NCBI GenBank assembly: GCA_947444195.1
Contig: CANEZL010000045.1
Span: 1 to 37,453 of the forward strand
DNA: 37,453 bases
Source of the DNA: Methylobacteriaceae bacterium
Lineage (GTDB): Bacteria > Pseudomonadota > Alphaproteobacteria > Rhizobiales > Beijerinckiaceae
Reading direction: 5' to 3'
The notes under the pieces were generated by a model. The model saw nothing but the letters and a program-made list of their open reading frames with translations. It was not told the DNA's origin and did not search any database. Shown here one piece after another: positions 1 through 8,630 of the stretch. How positions within the stretch are numbered: position 1 is the first letter of the stretch; the number at the start of each line of letters is the position of its first letter. A program made the position numbers and the translations under genes.

Positions 1-149
1 CGCCGGCCGCGGCCTGGGACCGGCGGGTCAAGCAGGGCGAGACGCTCGCCCGCACCAACTGCGCCCGGTGCCACGCGGTCGGGCGCGTCGGGAACAGCCC
101 GCTGCGCGAGGCGCCCCCCTTCCGCGAGCTCCACACGCGCTACCCCGTC
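1..149. repeat. terminal direct repeat, left copy
   Basis: Bases 1-149 are identical to 37305-37453, in the same orientation and with no mismatch seen. The repeat lies inside one open reading frame that becomes complete when the ends are overlapped. This is the usual signature of a circular molecule written with an assembly overlap. Confidence 0.95.
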
Positions 150-272
150 GAGGATCTCGGCGAGGCGCTCGCCGAAGGCATCCGCACCGGCCATCCCGGC
201 ATGCCCGAGTTCCGCTTCGACCCGGACCAGGCCGAGGCCATCATCGCCTACCTGAAGTCCCTGGAACGCTGA
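1..272 (+). CDS. c-type cytochrome, C-terminal part (continues from 37244)
   Basis: Reading from base 3, the frame encodes a small monohaem cytochrome c. The CARCH haem-attachment motif lies at 60-74, and a downstream GMPEF segment (around 210-224) offers the likely sixth-ligand methionine. The stop is TGA at 270-272. The first bases are mid-gene: the missing N-terminus, including a signal peptide, is at the other end of the window (37244-37453), and joining them gives 110 residues. It should be exported to the periplasm and carry electrons. It follows a decayed UspA gene across the junction. A frameshifted relative sits at 26130-26423. Partner proteins are not visible. Confidence 0.85.
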   Translation, partial: PAAAWDRRVKQGETLARTNCARCHAVGRVGNSPLREAPPFRELHTRYPVEDLGEALAEGIRTGHPGMPEFRFDPDQAEAIIAYLKSLER

Positions 273-781
273 GCGAGGACGGCCGCGACGGCATCCCCTC
301 CGTTTCCGGTGTCGATCTCCCACCGCCCAGGCGCCAGGCCTCACGCACCAGTCTTCGTGGTCTCGACGTCACCGGGACCGGCGGGCTTGATCCTACCGGA
401 GAAGGGGACGTTGCCCTCCCCGACCTTGTCGGTGGCGCCGAATGCGCCGTGCCGCATTCGGTCGACGGAGGGATGGATCGCCGGCGATTGCCGACGGACC
501 TTGTTCGTTCGCAACGGCCTCTGTCGAAGCGGCCCCGAGCGGACTGGAGTCTCGGGGGGCACGTCGTGCATGCCGCCTTCGGCCGGGATGCATCCCGTCA
601 GGTCTCCCCTTCGTCGAAGGCAACCGATGACATGACTTCAGGCCAAGCGCGACCACCGCATGGTCTGGGACGGACCCGCTTGCAGTCCGGCCCGTCTCGT
701 CTTCCAGGGGAGGGAGTTGCCAAGCAGCCCGGGAGATTTAGCTACCAGCCCTCGCTCAAGGGACGTGGCCCAGGCACCACC
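273..781. other. intergenic region, no gene recognised
   Basis: Open frames here overlap each other and none has a convincing start with ribosome binding site or a recognisable family. A short minus-strand stretch around 341-450 has protein-like composition (GNVPFSGRIKPAG) but ends quickly and may be a relic. Confidence 0.5.
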
Positions 782-994
782 ATGTATTGCTGCATCGCCA
801 TCGAGGTCGAAGGCCGCACACGCCTGATTACCTCGCGATCCGAGCGCGAGGCCGCTCTTGCGGCCGAGGCCGTGCTCCGGCAATTCGCCGCGGAGGTCGT
901 ATCGATGGGCTATGTGGTCGAGTGCGACGACAGCCGTGTCCGCGAACGCATCGCGGACTACCTGGCGGACGTGGCGCTGGAACTGACCCATTGA
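782..994 (+). CDS. small hypothetical protein (70 aa)
   Basis: The ATG at 782 opens a 70-residue protein beginning MYCCIAIEVEGRTRLITSRS and ending VALELTH. It has a plausible alpha/beta pattern: two strands, then a long helix rich in Ala and Glu, and a second amphipathic helix. The open frame extends further upstream, but that part is arginine-rich and looks like noncoding GC-rich sequence, so this start was chosen; an AAGGGA stretch lies about 20 bp ahead of it, which is far for a ribosome binding site. I do not recognise the family. It stands alone, with no operon partner on the same strand nearby. Confidence 0.5.
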   Translation: MYCCIAIEVEGRTRLITSRSEREAALAAEAVLRQFAAEVVSMGYVVECDDSRVRERIADYLADVALELTH

Positions 995-1198
995 CGTAGG
1001 CAACTCTCTCTTCCACGGCGTCCCGCTGCCTCCGGGCCAGGGCCGCGATTCCCGAACCTGCCCACGGGTAAGGTGGAAGCAAGGCGCTGCCGCCGCGGGC
1101 GGGGACTTGTCTCGGCATGTCCCAGTCCCGGCGACCCACCTGCGAATGGCCTGAGCGACAGGGCCTGAATTGCCGCAACGGGATAATCGCATTGACGC

Positions 1199-1423
1199 AT
1201 GACAAGCACGGGAACCGATGGCTCCAAGGTTTCGGAGCCAAAGATTCCTCAACTCGTCGCCATAGAGTTCGGGTTTGAATTGTGGGGCGGTCGCAGTCAG
1301 CGGCTTCGGCGCCGCGCCCGCGCCGACAACGGGCATACCGACCGGATCTCCCCGTTCGCTTCGCTGCCGGAACGCCTCCTGGACAGGTTGGATGCCGTCT
1401 TGAATGCCAACGGTTACGATTGA
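1199..1423 (+). CDS. possible small hypothetical protein (74 aa)
   Basis: A 74-codon frame whose C-terminal half (PFASLPERLLDRLDAVLNANGYD) looks like real protein, with a leucine-rich amphipathic helix. The N-terminal half is less convincing, and no clear ribosome binding site precedes the ATG. It may be a genuine orphan gene or the tail of a decayed one. No family recognised. Confidence 0.3.
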   Translation: MTSTGTDGSKVSEPKIPQLVAIEFGFELWGGRSQRLRRRARADNGHTDRISPFASLPERLLDRLDAVLNANGYD

Positions 1424-1522
1424 TCCGTCTGGTCGACCGGGGTTCTTGGGCCGGGTCTCTGTCAAGCTGGCATCGAGTCAGAATTATTTTGGCTCGATGG
1501 CTCGCTAAGCCTAATGGCTGGT

Positions 1523-1912
1523 TCATGGCTTCAGGTTTGCTGCAGTTGCGACGAAGGTCAGGATCTTGCGCCGCTGCGTCTCGTCGGGGGTGCCGATATA
1601 GAGCTGCAAGAGCTCCAAGGCTCCCGGCGTCTCAAGCAGATTGGAGGCCGGACCGGCTTCCGGATGCGCCGCATTCTCGTCAAGGAAGGTCGAAACCGGA
1701 ACGCCGAACAAGTTGGCGATGGCCTGGAGGCGGCCCGCGCCGATGCGGCTCTCACCCATCTCGTACTTGTGCAGCATCTGCCACGAGACGCCCAGGGCCG
1801 AGGCTGCCTCGACAAGGGTCAGGCCGCTCGCCTTGCGCAGGATGCGAACCTGTCGGCTGACCTGCTGGTCGGCCTCGGTCAGCCGCCTCGGGTTGTGCTG
1901 CGTGTTCGGCAT
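1523..1912 (-). CDS. XRE-family helix-turn-helix regulator
   Basis: A 129-residue DNA-binding protein. Residues about 18-78 form an XRE/Cro-type HTH (QVRILRKASGLTLVEAASAL followed by GVSWQMLHKYEMGESRIGAG), and the tail (residues 80-129) is helical and ends in a segment rich in Thr and Ala. The start at MPNTQHN was chosen because upstream sequence in the same frame is Pro/Arg-rich and noncoding in style. It resembles the short single-HTH regulators common in Rhizobiales, which often control a neighbouring operon. No obvious target or toxin partner adjoins it; the winged-helix gene at 2414-2632 is on the same strand but 500 bp upstream. Ligand and operator are unknown. Confidence 0.85.
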   Translation of the reverse strand: MPNTQHNPRRLTEADQQVSRQVRILRKASGLTLVEAASALGVSWQMLHKYEMGESRIGAGRLQAIANLFGVPVSTFLDENAAHPEAGPASNLLETPGALELLQLYIGTPDETQRRKILTFVATAANLKP

Positions 1913-2413
1913 GGTCTGGGCGGCCAGGAATGGGCGACGCTGGAGGATGCGCCAACCACGTCCAGAATGTCTCATGGGATGCAATCGTACTTTGGCCGCA
2001 GCGGACGACAGGTGCCCGTGGCTTCGCGCGTTGGGAGCTAGGCCAGCCGGTGCATCCGGCGAGGCCGAGATCCCCGCCGCCGACGCCCGTAGCAGGACGG
2101 GCGTCGCCTCCGGTGGGCGGCTGCCCGGGGGGCGAGCAACCCGTGTGCGTGGCCCCGGGGGCGCCGGGCCGGGCGGGGAGAAGGAAGCGCGTGCGGCGGC
2201 GCCCTGCCGCCGGCGGCCGCGGATGGATGCCCGAGCCGGGGATTGCGGCAGGTCGATAGACGGGTTTCGGGGGCTCCGCGATCGGGCCGCGCGGCGCTCT
2301 GCGCCTCCTCGTGGCGTTCCGACCGTTCCCCGAACGTGCCATGCCGGGCAAGGCCCCAGCGGCGACATTGTTGGCCCGGGCCTGGACCTGGTTGATCGGA
2401 TTCGCGATCCCGC
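1913..2413. other. intergenic region, no gene recognised
   Basis: About 500 bp of GC-rich sequence between two minus-strand genes. Frames are open on both strands but show Arg/Pro/Gly-rich translations typical of noncoding GC-rich DNA. No RNA gene or repeat seen. Confidence 0.5.
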
Positions 2414-2632
2414 TCACTCGCGCCCGGCGGTCGATGCCTCGTAGACCGCGCGACCCGCCTCCGTGATCTCGTACTCCGCACGCGCTTGGTCCGCGTGCAG
2501 GCGGCCGGTGCGCCGGATGAGATCGCGCCGCTCCAGGTAGCGCACGATGGTGTTGCCGGGGGCGTAAAACCGCGGCGCCCCCGTGAGCAGGTGCAGGCGG
2601 TAGAGGTAGAGAGGCTTCAGCTCACCCATCAA
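2414..2632 (-). CDS. small winged-helix-like protein (72 aa)
   Basis: A 72-residue protein. The middle (RYLERRDLIRRTG) and end (AEYEITEAGRAVYEA) match the helix-3/wing pattern seen at the end of MarR, PadR and ArsR winged-helix domains, where the chain runs from a recognition helix to a beta hairpin and then ITEAG. It is too short for a full regulator of those families, so it is either a minimal DNA-binding protein or a conserved small family of its own. The start is the ATG at 2632, the first of two adjacent Met codons. It is divergent from the TonB receptor gene that begins at 2807. Confidence 0.65.
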   Translation of the reverse strand: MMGELKPLYLYRLHLLTGAPRFYAPGNTIVRYLERRDLIRRTGRLHADQARAEYEITEAGRAVYEASTAGRE

Positions 2633-2706
2633 AGTCGCAGATACATCACACAGCCCATGAAAGCGAGGTCAGTGCTTCAAAGGATCCTGCGCCGCCGAAG
2701 GAGGAC

Positions 2707-2731
2707 TTAAGATTTTTATAATTCTAACCTT
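2707..2731. promoter_or_regulatory. AT-rich segment ahead of the siderophore receptor
   Basis: A conspicuously A/T-rich stretch (centre TTTTTATAATTCTAA) in otherwise GC-rich DNA, about 75 bp before the receptor start. Its position and the partial TTCTAA element suit an iron-responsive (Irr- or Fur-type) promoter or operator. No full symmetrical consensus is present, so the assignment is weak. Confidence 0.3.
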
Positions 2732-2806
2732 GCGCACGGTGGTTGATTTGCCGGGATTAGGATGCTTTCCGTTTCGTACTGCCAAGTTCGTGACAGGTAT
2801 GGCTTC

Positions 2807-5026
2807 ATGTCCGCGTCCACCCGCCTGGGAACCCTCGCCGGGCTCCTGCTCGCCTCGACCGCCCTGGCCCCGGTGACCCACGCGCAGCAGGCCAGCGTCC
2901 AACTGGACCAGATCTCGGTGGAGTCCGCGCAGACCAATCCCGGTCCGGCCTTCGGCGGCTCGGGCGCGAACGTCGCCACCAGCCAGGACAGCGCGGCCAC
3001 GAGCGGCGGCGGTGGCGGTCCATCCGGGGTCACCGGCTACGTCGCCCGTGTCGCCACGGCCGCCACGAAGACCAACACCCCCCTGATCGAGGTGCCGCAA
3101 TCCGTCTCCGTCCTCACCCGCGAGCAGCTCAACGACCGCAACGTCCAGACCTTCACCGATGCGGTCAACTACGTCCCCGGCGCCATCAGCGCACGCTCGG
3201 GCTTCGACCCGCGCTTCGACCAGATCTTCATCCGCGGCTTCGACGTGCTCACCAACCAGGGCATCTACCGCGACGGCCTGCGGGTGATCGGCAGCGGCTT
3301 CGCCTACCCGAAGAGCGAGCCCTACGGCGCGGAGGCGCTCACCATCCTGCGCGGCCCGGCTTCCGGCCTCTACGGCCTCGGCTCGCCCGGCGGCATCCTC
3401 GACATCACGACCAAGCGCCCGGTCTTCGTGCCGTTCGGCGAGATCCAGTTCCAGGCCGGCAGCTTCGACCGCTTCCAGGGTAACTTCGACGTCGGCGGTC
3501 CCGTCGCGGGCACGGACGGCACCATGGCCTACCGCCTCACCGGCCTGCGGCGGGAAGCCGGCACCTTCATCGGCCTCGGCACCACCGACGACCAGCTCTA
3601 CCTCGCGCCCGCCTTCACCTGGAAGCCGTCGGCCGACACCACCTTCACCTTCCTGAGCGAGTTCCAGGTCACTGACACGCCGGCGGCGACCTTCTTCTAC
3701 AACGACCCTGGCTTCCGGGTGTCCAACTTCTACCAGGGCGACCCGCGCTTCATCGGCCTGGACCAGACGCAGTACCGGGTCGGCTACGCTTTCGAGCACA
3801 AGTTCACGCCGGACCTGATCTTCCGCCAGAACTTCCGCCACTACGGGCTGTTCCTGGTCGGCAAGTACGTCGACATCAACAACATCAACGCTGACCGCAC
3901 GATTGGCACGCGTGACACCGGCTACATCCGCGAGGGCCTGGTGCAGCAGACGCTGGACAACCAGCTGGAGGCGCGCTTCGCCACCGGGCCGGTCGCCCAC
4001 ACCGTCGTCGGCGGCGTCGACTACGCCCGGTACAGCCTGAGCCAGCGCCTCGGCTTCGGCCTGGCCCCGGACCTGAACCTCGTCACGCGCAACTACGGCC
4101 AGCAGTTCATCGCGACGCCGGCCCTGGGACCGGCATCGCGCCAGAGCCAGGACCAGATCGGCGTCTATCTGCAGGACCAGGCCAAGTTCGGCGACTTCAT
4201 CTTGACGCTCAACGGACGCCACGACTGGGTCTTCCAGAACAACTACGCCACACCCGACAGTGTGGTCTCACGCCAGGACAATTCCGCCTTCACCGGCCGG
4301 GTCGGCCTGGGCTACGTCCTGGCGCCGGGGCTCGTGCCCTATGCCAGCTACGCCACGACCTTCACGCCGCAGGTCGGTCTGGACAGGAACGGCCAGGCGT
4401 TCAAGCCGGCGACCGGCGACCAGATCGAGGCGGGGGTGAAGTACCTGATCCCCGGCACCAACATCCAGGCGGCGTTCGCGGGCTTCGACATCGCTCAGTC
4501 GAACATCCTGATTCCCGACGCGACCAACATCGCATTCCAGACCGCCGGCGGTGCCGTGCGCTCGAAGGGCTTCGAGGCCGAGGCAACCGCCAACATCGCG
4601 CCGGGCACGAACCTGACGATCGCCTACACGCACGTCGACATCCGCTTCGTGAACTCGACCTCGTTCACGGGCGAGTCCCTGAACGGAAACCGCGTCTCGG
4701 GCATCCCCAGCGACACCTACGCCTCGTTCCTGACCTACGCCTTCCCGCCGTCCTCGCCACTCCGCGGCCTGCAGATCGGCGGCGGGATCCGCTACATCGG
4801 CTCCAGCCCCGCCGACGACCAGAACACGGGACGCAACAAGGCCGTAGCGCTATTCGATGCGCTGATCGCCTACGACTTCGCGGCTTTGGATCCCAAGTAC
4901 AAGGGCTTCCGCGCGCAGATCAACGCCTACAACATCTTCGACCGGAACTACACGACCTGCTCTTTCGGTTTCTGCAACTTCAACCAGCCAGCGACCGTCA
5001 TCGGTAGCCTGATCTACCGGTGGTGA
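2807..5026 (+). CDS. TonB-dependent siderophore receptor
   Basis: An outer-membrane gated channel that takes up a ferric siderophore using TonB-ExbBD energy. The start at 2807 gives a clean signal peptide (basic MSASTR start, hydrophobic LAGLLLASTALAP core, cleavage after THA). An upstream in-frame ATG at 2762 would add 15 residues that spoil it. A disordered Gly/Ser-rich segment follows, then the plug domain opening with EVPQSVSVLTREQLNDR and continuing IFIRGFDV..GIYRDGLR, then a 22-strand barrel ending in aromatic IYRW. A CSFGFC pair close to the C-terminus recalls the FhuA/FoxA class. Mature length of about 710 is normal. The ligand (hydroxamate likely) is inferred. No transport partners adjoin it. 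Confidence 0.93.
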   Translation: MSASTRLGTLAGLLLASTALAPVTHAQQASVQLDQISVESAQTNPGPAFGGSGANVATSQDSAATSGGGGGPSGVTGYVARVATAATKTNTPLIEVPQSVSVLTREQLNDRNVQTFTDAVNYVPGAISARSGFDPRFDQIFIRGFDVLTNQGIYRDGLRVIGSGFAYPKSEPYGAEALTILRGPASGLYGLGSPGGILDITTKRPVFVPFGEIQFQAGSFDRFQGNFDVGGPVAGTDGTMAYRLTGLRREAGTFIGLGTTDDQLYLAPAFTWKPSADTTFTFLSEFQVTDTPAATFFYNDPGFRVSNFYQGDPRFIGLDQTQYRVGYAFEHKFTPDLIFRQNFRHYGLFLVGKYVDINNINADRTIGTRDTGYIREGLVQQTLDNQLEARFATGPVAHTVVGGVDYARYSLSQRLGFGLAPDLNLVTRNYGQQFIATPALGPASRQSQDQIGVYLQDQAKFGDFILTLNGRHDWVFQNNYATPDSVVSRQDNSAFTGRVGLGYVLAPGLVPYASYATTFTPQVGLDRNGQAFKPATGDQIEAGVKYLIPGTNIQAAFAGFDIAQSNILIPDATNIAFQTAGGAVRSKGFEAEATANIAPGTNLTIAYTHVDIRFVNSTSFTGESLNGNRVSGIPSDTYASFLTYAFPPSSPLRGLQIGGGIRYIGSSPADDQNTGRNKAVALFDALIAYDFAALDPKYKGFRAQINAYNIFDRNYTTCSFGFCNFNQPATVIGSLIYRW

Positions 5027-5194
5027 CCGACCCTGCCCGCGGTCGACCGGCCTGATCCGGTTCGGGATCGGTCGTTCCGCGACATCGGTCCTGGGCTACC
5101 CGAATGGGCTCGTCGGCGACGGCTTCGAGAAAGGGGCACTCCCGTCGCAGGGCATCCCGAACCTGGCGAACGCCAACTTTGGGCCGATCACGGA

Positions 5195-5890
5195 TCTAAG
5201 GGTCCGACTTGGCGACCCACCTGCGCAACGCCTTCGAGATTTTCTCGCTTCACGGATCTTCGGTTCATGGCCATTGTCACAGCGGATGTGCTCCGGGATG
5301 CCGTGCAGGCACATCGCATCGGCCAACGGCCTCGATCACGCCCAGGCTGTTGATCCGCCTGGCTACCTTCAGCACCAGACATGCCCGGCTATGCACGTCG
5401 ATTAGCGTCAGGATGCGCAGAGAGCGCCCATCATAGGTCGGCACCTGCACCAAGTCGAAGCTCAGACATGGTTGCGTTGGAGCGGTGGCAGCCGTTTGCC
5501 CGAGCCATAGTTCGGCCAGAGGCGGCTGCGGGCCTTGTGCCTCCGGGGGACCTTTAGCCCCTTGCGACGCCAGATCCACTGCACCCGATCCCTGCCAACC
5601 TGCCAGCCGTCTGCCTGTAGCAGCGCGGTGACGCGGCGATAGCCATAGCGGCCGTACTCAGACGCCAGGGCGATGATAGCGCGGGTCAGCGCATCCTCGT
5701 CGGCAGGCACCGTCGGAACGTAGCACCGCGGGTCGCGGTGCTGACCGACGATGCGGCACGCGTGACGTTCCGAGAGGCCATACCTCTCCCGGATGCCAGC
5801 GACCGCCTGCCGGCGTCGTTCGGGGGCTACAGGTTTCCCGCCGCGATGTCCGCCAGCTCCTGCTTTTCCAGCCTTGGCAAGCGCAGGATT
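5195..5890 (-). mobile_element. decayed IS3-family transposase remnant
   Basis: Pieces of an IS3-type orfA/orfB pair lie in several minus-strand frames. 5827-5880 encodes an orfA tail (RLEKQELADIAAGNL, then stop), with orfB overlapping it as in IS3 elements. 5475-5830 encodes the orfB N-terminus (RERYGLSERHACRIVGQHR, RYGYRRVTALLQADG). 5330-5475 encodes the first part of the integrase core (SFDLVQVPTYDGRSLRILTL, IDVHSRACLVLKVARR), and 5260-5326 the HIRCDNG segment. The frame changes at least twice, and the catalytic Glu region beyond DNG is absent. Terminal inverted repeats were not found. It is a dead fragment next to the end of the PilZ gene. Confidence 0.85.
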
Positions 5891-5928
5891 GGACCGGTCT
5901 CGGGGAGGTCCGCCGGCCGCGTGCACCG

Positions 5929-6171
5929 TCACAGGTAGGCGACGCCGAGCTCGTTCGCGCCGCGCCAGACAACCTTGACCGGTATGGGCTCCGTTATGGT
6001 CCTCGTGGCCAGCCGGAAGGTGTCCGGGATGCCCAGGACGCTGCCCACCCGCAGCCGGGCGCCGCTCCAGGAGACATCCAGGATCCGGCAGCCGATGGGC
6101 GGGTGCGTCGGCAGGATGATCTGCGCGGTCGCGTCGGCGACCAGGCGTTCCTCGCGTCGGTGCTCGGGCAT
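5929..6171 (-). CDS. PilZ-domain protein (80 aa)
   Basis: A single PilZ domain, which usually binds cyclic di-GMP. The RREER motif near residue 5 matches the RxxxR half of the ligand site, and DVSWSGA near residues 33-39 matches D/NxSxxG. The remainder alternates beta strands and ends in VKVVWRGANELGVAYL, typical of alphaproteobacterial stand-alone PilZ proteins. It lies directly downstream of the chemoreceptor on the same strand (66 bp gap), so the two may be co-transcribed. An HD-GYP protein at 14828-15985 would be a candidate source of regulation of the same messenger. The IS remnant begins just after the stop. Confidence 0.88.
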   Translation of the reverse strand: MPEHRREERLVADATAQIILPTHPPIGCRILDVSWSGARLRVGSVLGIPDTFRLATRTITEPIPVKVVWRGANELGVAYL

Positions 6172-6237
6172 CGGGTTCCTCGTTCTCGTTGGCGGGGGAG
6201 TCGGGTCGCCGGCGGGAGGCCGCGGCCCTGGTTTGGG

Positions 6238-7935
6238 TCAGGCCGCGCGCACGGACGCCAGGAAGCGGTCCATCTCGCTCCCGAGGCGGCCGGCCTCGGC
6301 CGAGAGGCCCGCGGCGGATGCCAGGACCTGGCCGGCGGAGGCTCCCGTCCCTTCCGCGGCCAGGGCGACGCCCGCGACGTTCGCGGTGACCTCGCCGGTA
6401 CCGGTCGAGGCCTGCGCGACGTTGCGCACGATCTCCCGGGTCGCGGCTCCCTGCTCCTCCACCGCCGCCGCGATGGAGGCCGAGACCGCGTCGAGCTCGC
6501 GGATGCGCCCCGCTATGCCCCCTATGGCCGACACCGCGCGGGCGGTCGCGGCCTGGATCTCGCCCACCTGGGCGCCGATCTCGTCCGTCGCCCGCGCGGT
6601 CTGGTTCGCGAGCGCCTTGACCTCGGCCGCCACCACCGCGAAGCCCTTGCCCGCCTCCCCGGCGCGCGCCGCCTCGATGGCGGCGTTCAGCGCCAGGAGG
6701 TTGGTCTGCCCGGCGATGCCGGCGATCGTCTGCACCACCGTGCCGACGCGGCCGGTGGCCTCGCTGAGCGCCTGGACGAGGCCGGCGGTCGCATCCGCCT
6801 CGGCGGCGGCCGCGGTTGCCGACCGGGCGGCGTCGGAGACCTGCCGGCCGATCTCCTGCACGGAGGCGCCGAGCTCCTCGGCCGCGGCGGCGACGGTGGC
6901 GACGTTCGAGGCCGTCTGCTCGGCCGCAACCGCCACGGCGGTCGCCTGCGTCGCGGTCTCGGTCGCGGTGCCGGCCATGCCCTCGGACGTCGCCCGGAGC
7001 CGGGCGGCCGCCTCGGTCACGCCGGCCACGATCCCGCCGACGGCGGCCTCGAAGCCCCCTGCCAGCCCGAGCAGGGCGGATCGCCGTTGTCCCTCGGCGT
7101 CGACGCGCGCCCGGGCGGCCTCGGCTTCCAGCGTCCGCGCGCGGACCATCGCTCCCCGGAACACCTCGACGGCCCGGGCCATCGCGCCGACCTCGTCCCG
7201 GCGCGCGACGCCCGGCACCTCGCCGCCGGTCTCCCCGTCGGCCATGCGGCGCATCGCGGCCTCCAGGCCCCGCAAGGGAGCCATGGCGCGCCGGAGGGCG
7301 AACGTCAGCGCGGCGGTGCCGAGCAGGCAGAGCAGGCCGCCGACGCCGGCGGCGCGCAGCATGGTCTCGTCGAGGCTCGCCAGGTAGTCGGACTTGCGCA
7401 CGCCGACGTACAGGATGCCGAGGACCTCGCCCCTCGCGTCGAGGATGGGCTCGTAGGCCGTAAGGTAGGTGGATCCGAGAATCTCGGCCTCGCCGCGATA
7501 GGCCTCCCGCCGCGCGAGCACTGCCTCGCGCACCGGTCCCGCGGCCAGCTTGGTGCCCGTGGCGCGACGGCCCTGAGCATCCACGACGTTGGTGGCGACG
7601 CGGGTGTCGCCGAGGAAGACGGTGGCGGTCCCGCCCAGGATCTCCTTGACGCGCTCGACCGCGGGCTCGGTCCCGTCGACCGCGTGCGACCCGACGAGGA
7701 GGCGGCCGTCCTCGACCCTGAAGGCCGCGGAGCCGCCCTCGTCCGCGAGCGTCGTGCGCAGGAGCCTCATGTTGCGGTCAAGCGCGGTCCCGGCCCGGCG
7801 CAACATGTCGGTCCGCAGATCGAGCACGGTCAGGCCGAGCGAGCCGGCACAGGCCAACACGATGAGCGCCGCGGCGATCAAGCCGACGCGGGCGCTGAGG
7901 GTCATCGTGGCTCGACTGCGCAGGCGGATGGTCAT
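6238..7935 (-). CDS. methyl-accepting chemotaxis protein, single-cache sensor
   Basis: A 565-residue chemoreceptor. TM1 spans about residues 15-38. Residues 40-190 form a periplasmic single-cache domain (VEDGRLLVGSHAVDG, YEPILDARGEVLGILYVGVR). TM2 is about 195-215, followed by a HAMP segment (217-268) and a long methyl-accepting coiled coil. The highly conserved hairpin (IAGQTNLLALNAAIEAARAG) at about 407-426 contacts CheA/CheW. The start ATG at 7935 gives the positively charged MTIRLRSR lead into TM1; a GGGGA motif precedes it. The frame is open far upstream, but that part is not protein-like. Ligand unknown. No che genes occur nearby, so it must feed a chemotaxis system encoded elsewhere. 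Confidence 0.95.
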   Translation of the reverse strand: MTIRLRSRATMTLSARVGLIAAALIVLACAGSLGLTVLDLRTDMLRRAGTALDRNMRLLRTTLADEGGSAAFRVEDGRLLVGSHAVDGTEPAVERVKEILGGTATVFLGDTRVATNVVDAQGRRATGTKLAAGPVREAVLARREAYRGEAEILGSTYLTAYEPILDARGEVLGILYVGVRKSDYLASLDETMLRAAGVGGLLCLLGTAALTFALRRAMAPLRGLEAAMRRMADGETGGEVPGVARRDEVGAMARAVEVFRGAMVRARTLEAEAARARVDAEGQRRSALLGLAGGFEAAVGGIVAGVTEAAARLRATSEGMAGTATETATQATAVAVAAEQTASNVATVAAAAEELGASVQEIGRQVSDAARSATAAAAEADATAGLVQALSEATGRVGTVVQTIAGIAGQTNLLALNAAIEAARAGEAGKGFAVVAAEVKALANQTARATDEIGAQVGEIQAATARAVSAIGGIAGRIRELDAVSASIAAAVEEQGAATREIVRNVAQASTGTGEVTANVAGVALAAEGTGASAGQVLASAAGLSAEAGRLGSEMDRFLASVRAA

Positions 7936-8630
7936 GGCGTTCCCCGGGGCGGCCTCGCCCGGCCTCCGGCTGTCCGGAGGCGTCGATGGCTGGCAAATCC
8001 GTACAGGGCAGATGCTTCCGCTTCCCTGGCAGGGAACCCGGGATTTCTGCCCATCCGTGCGGGCAATGAACTGAAACCTACCATCCTCGCCCTCCCGAGC
8101 GAGATCTCGTACCAAGGTACGAGATCTCCCGCGAAGGCGCGATGCGAGGCCGCCCGCGGCCCGCGGTCCTTTCGCATCGGCCACCGCGTCGCCGGGTCGG
8201 GGTACACCGCGCGGTCGCGCCGGCCAGGGAGCGAGCCGCGGATGACCGGGTCGGGCCCGTCCACGAGGTGCGGGGCCCGATCCGGGAAGGGCATCGGGGC
8301 GAAGACCGGCTGCCGGCCCGCACCGTGGGCTTCTGCCGGGCAAGCCGGCCGAGGTCGGTGAGGGGGACACATGGCGGCGACCCGGCGCCACCTCCGAAAC
8401 CGAACCCCGATGCCGCGCCGCAGCAAGGTCCGGCGCGTCGTCGTCCCAGCCAAACGGCATCTCAAGGGCCGCGACGTCGGTGCCGGGCTCGGGAACCGGT
8501 CGTAGGTGTCGAACGTGTCGGAGCGCCTGGTTTCCGGCTGTCCTGGGATGAGGCGTGGGGCGACAGCGATGTCGGTCGAAGAGAGGGTGTCGCTCGCCCG
8601 CATACGGGCGACAGCGGGAGGGGAGCGCGG
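7936..8630. other. divergent intergenic region with palindromes
   Basis: Nearly 700 bp between the divergent chemoreceptor and DUF2254 genes with no convincing coding frame. It contains the perfect 28-bp inverted repeat at 8101-8128 and a smaller hairpin (7-bp arms, CATA loop) at 8594-8611, just ahead of the ribosome binding site of the DUF2254 gene. Confidence 0.6.
8101..8128. repeat. perfect 28-bp inverted repeat
   Basis: Two 13-bp arms, GAGATCTCGTACC and its exact complement, flank a 2-bp AA spacer. Each arm also contains the 8-bp palindrome GAGATCTC. There is no T-run, so it is not a classical terminator. The short spacer favours a protein dimer site (operator, or a replication or partition site) over an RNA hairpin. 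It lies 166 bp upstream of the chemoreceptor start and about 500 bp upstream of the DUF2254 gene. Confidence 0.85.

Noticed and set aside
638..1465. Minus-strand open frame of 275 codons
   Set aside because: The translation is Arg/Pro-rich and low in protein-like patterns, overlaps better plus-strand frames, and has no family match.
2394..2407. TTGATCGGATTCGC as an FNR-type box
   Set aside because: The right half does not match ATCAA, and no start codon lies at the usual distance.
5044..5074. Stem-loop after the TonB receptor gene as a terminator
   Set aside because: Outer 6-bp arms pair, but there is a bulge and no T-run follows, so it is too weak to call.
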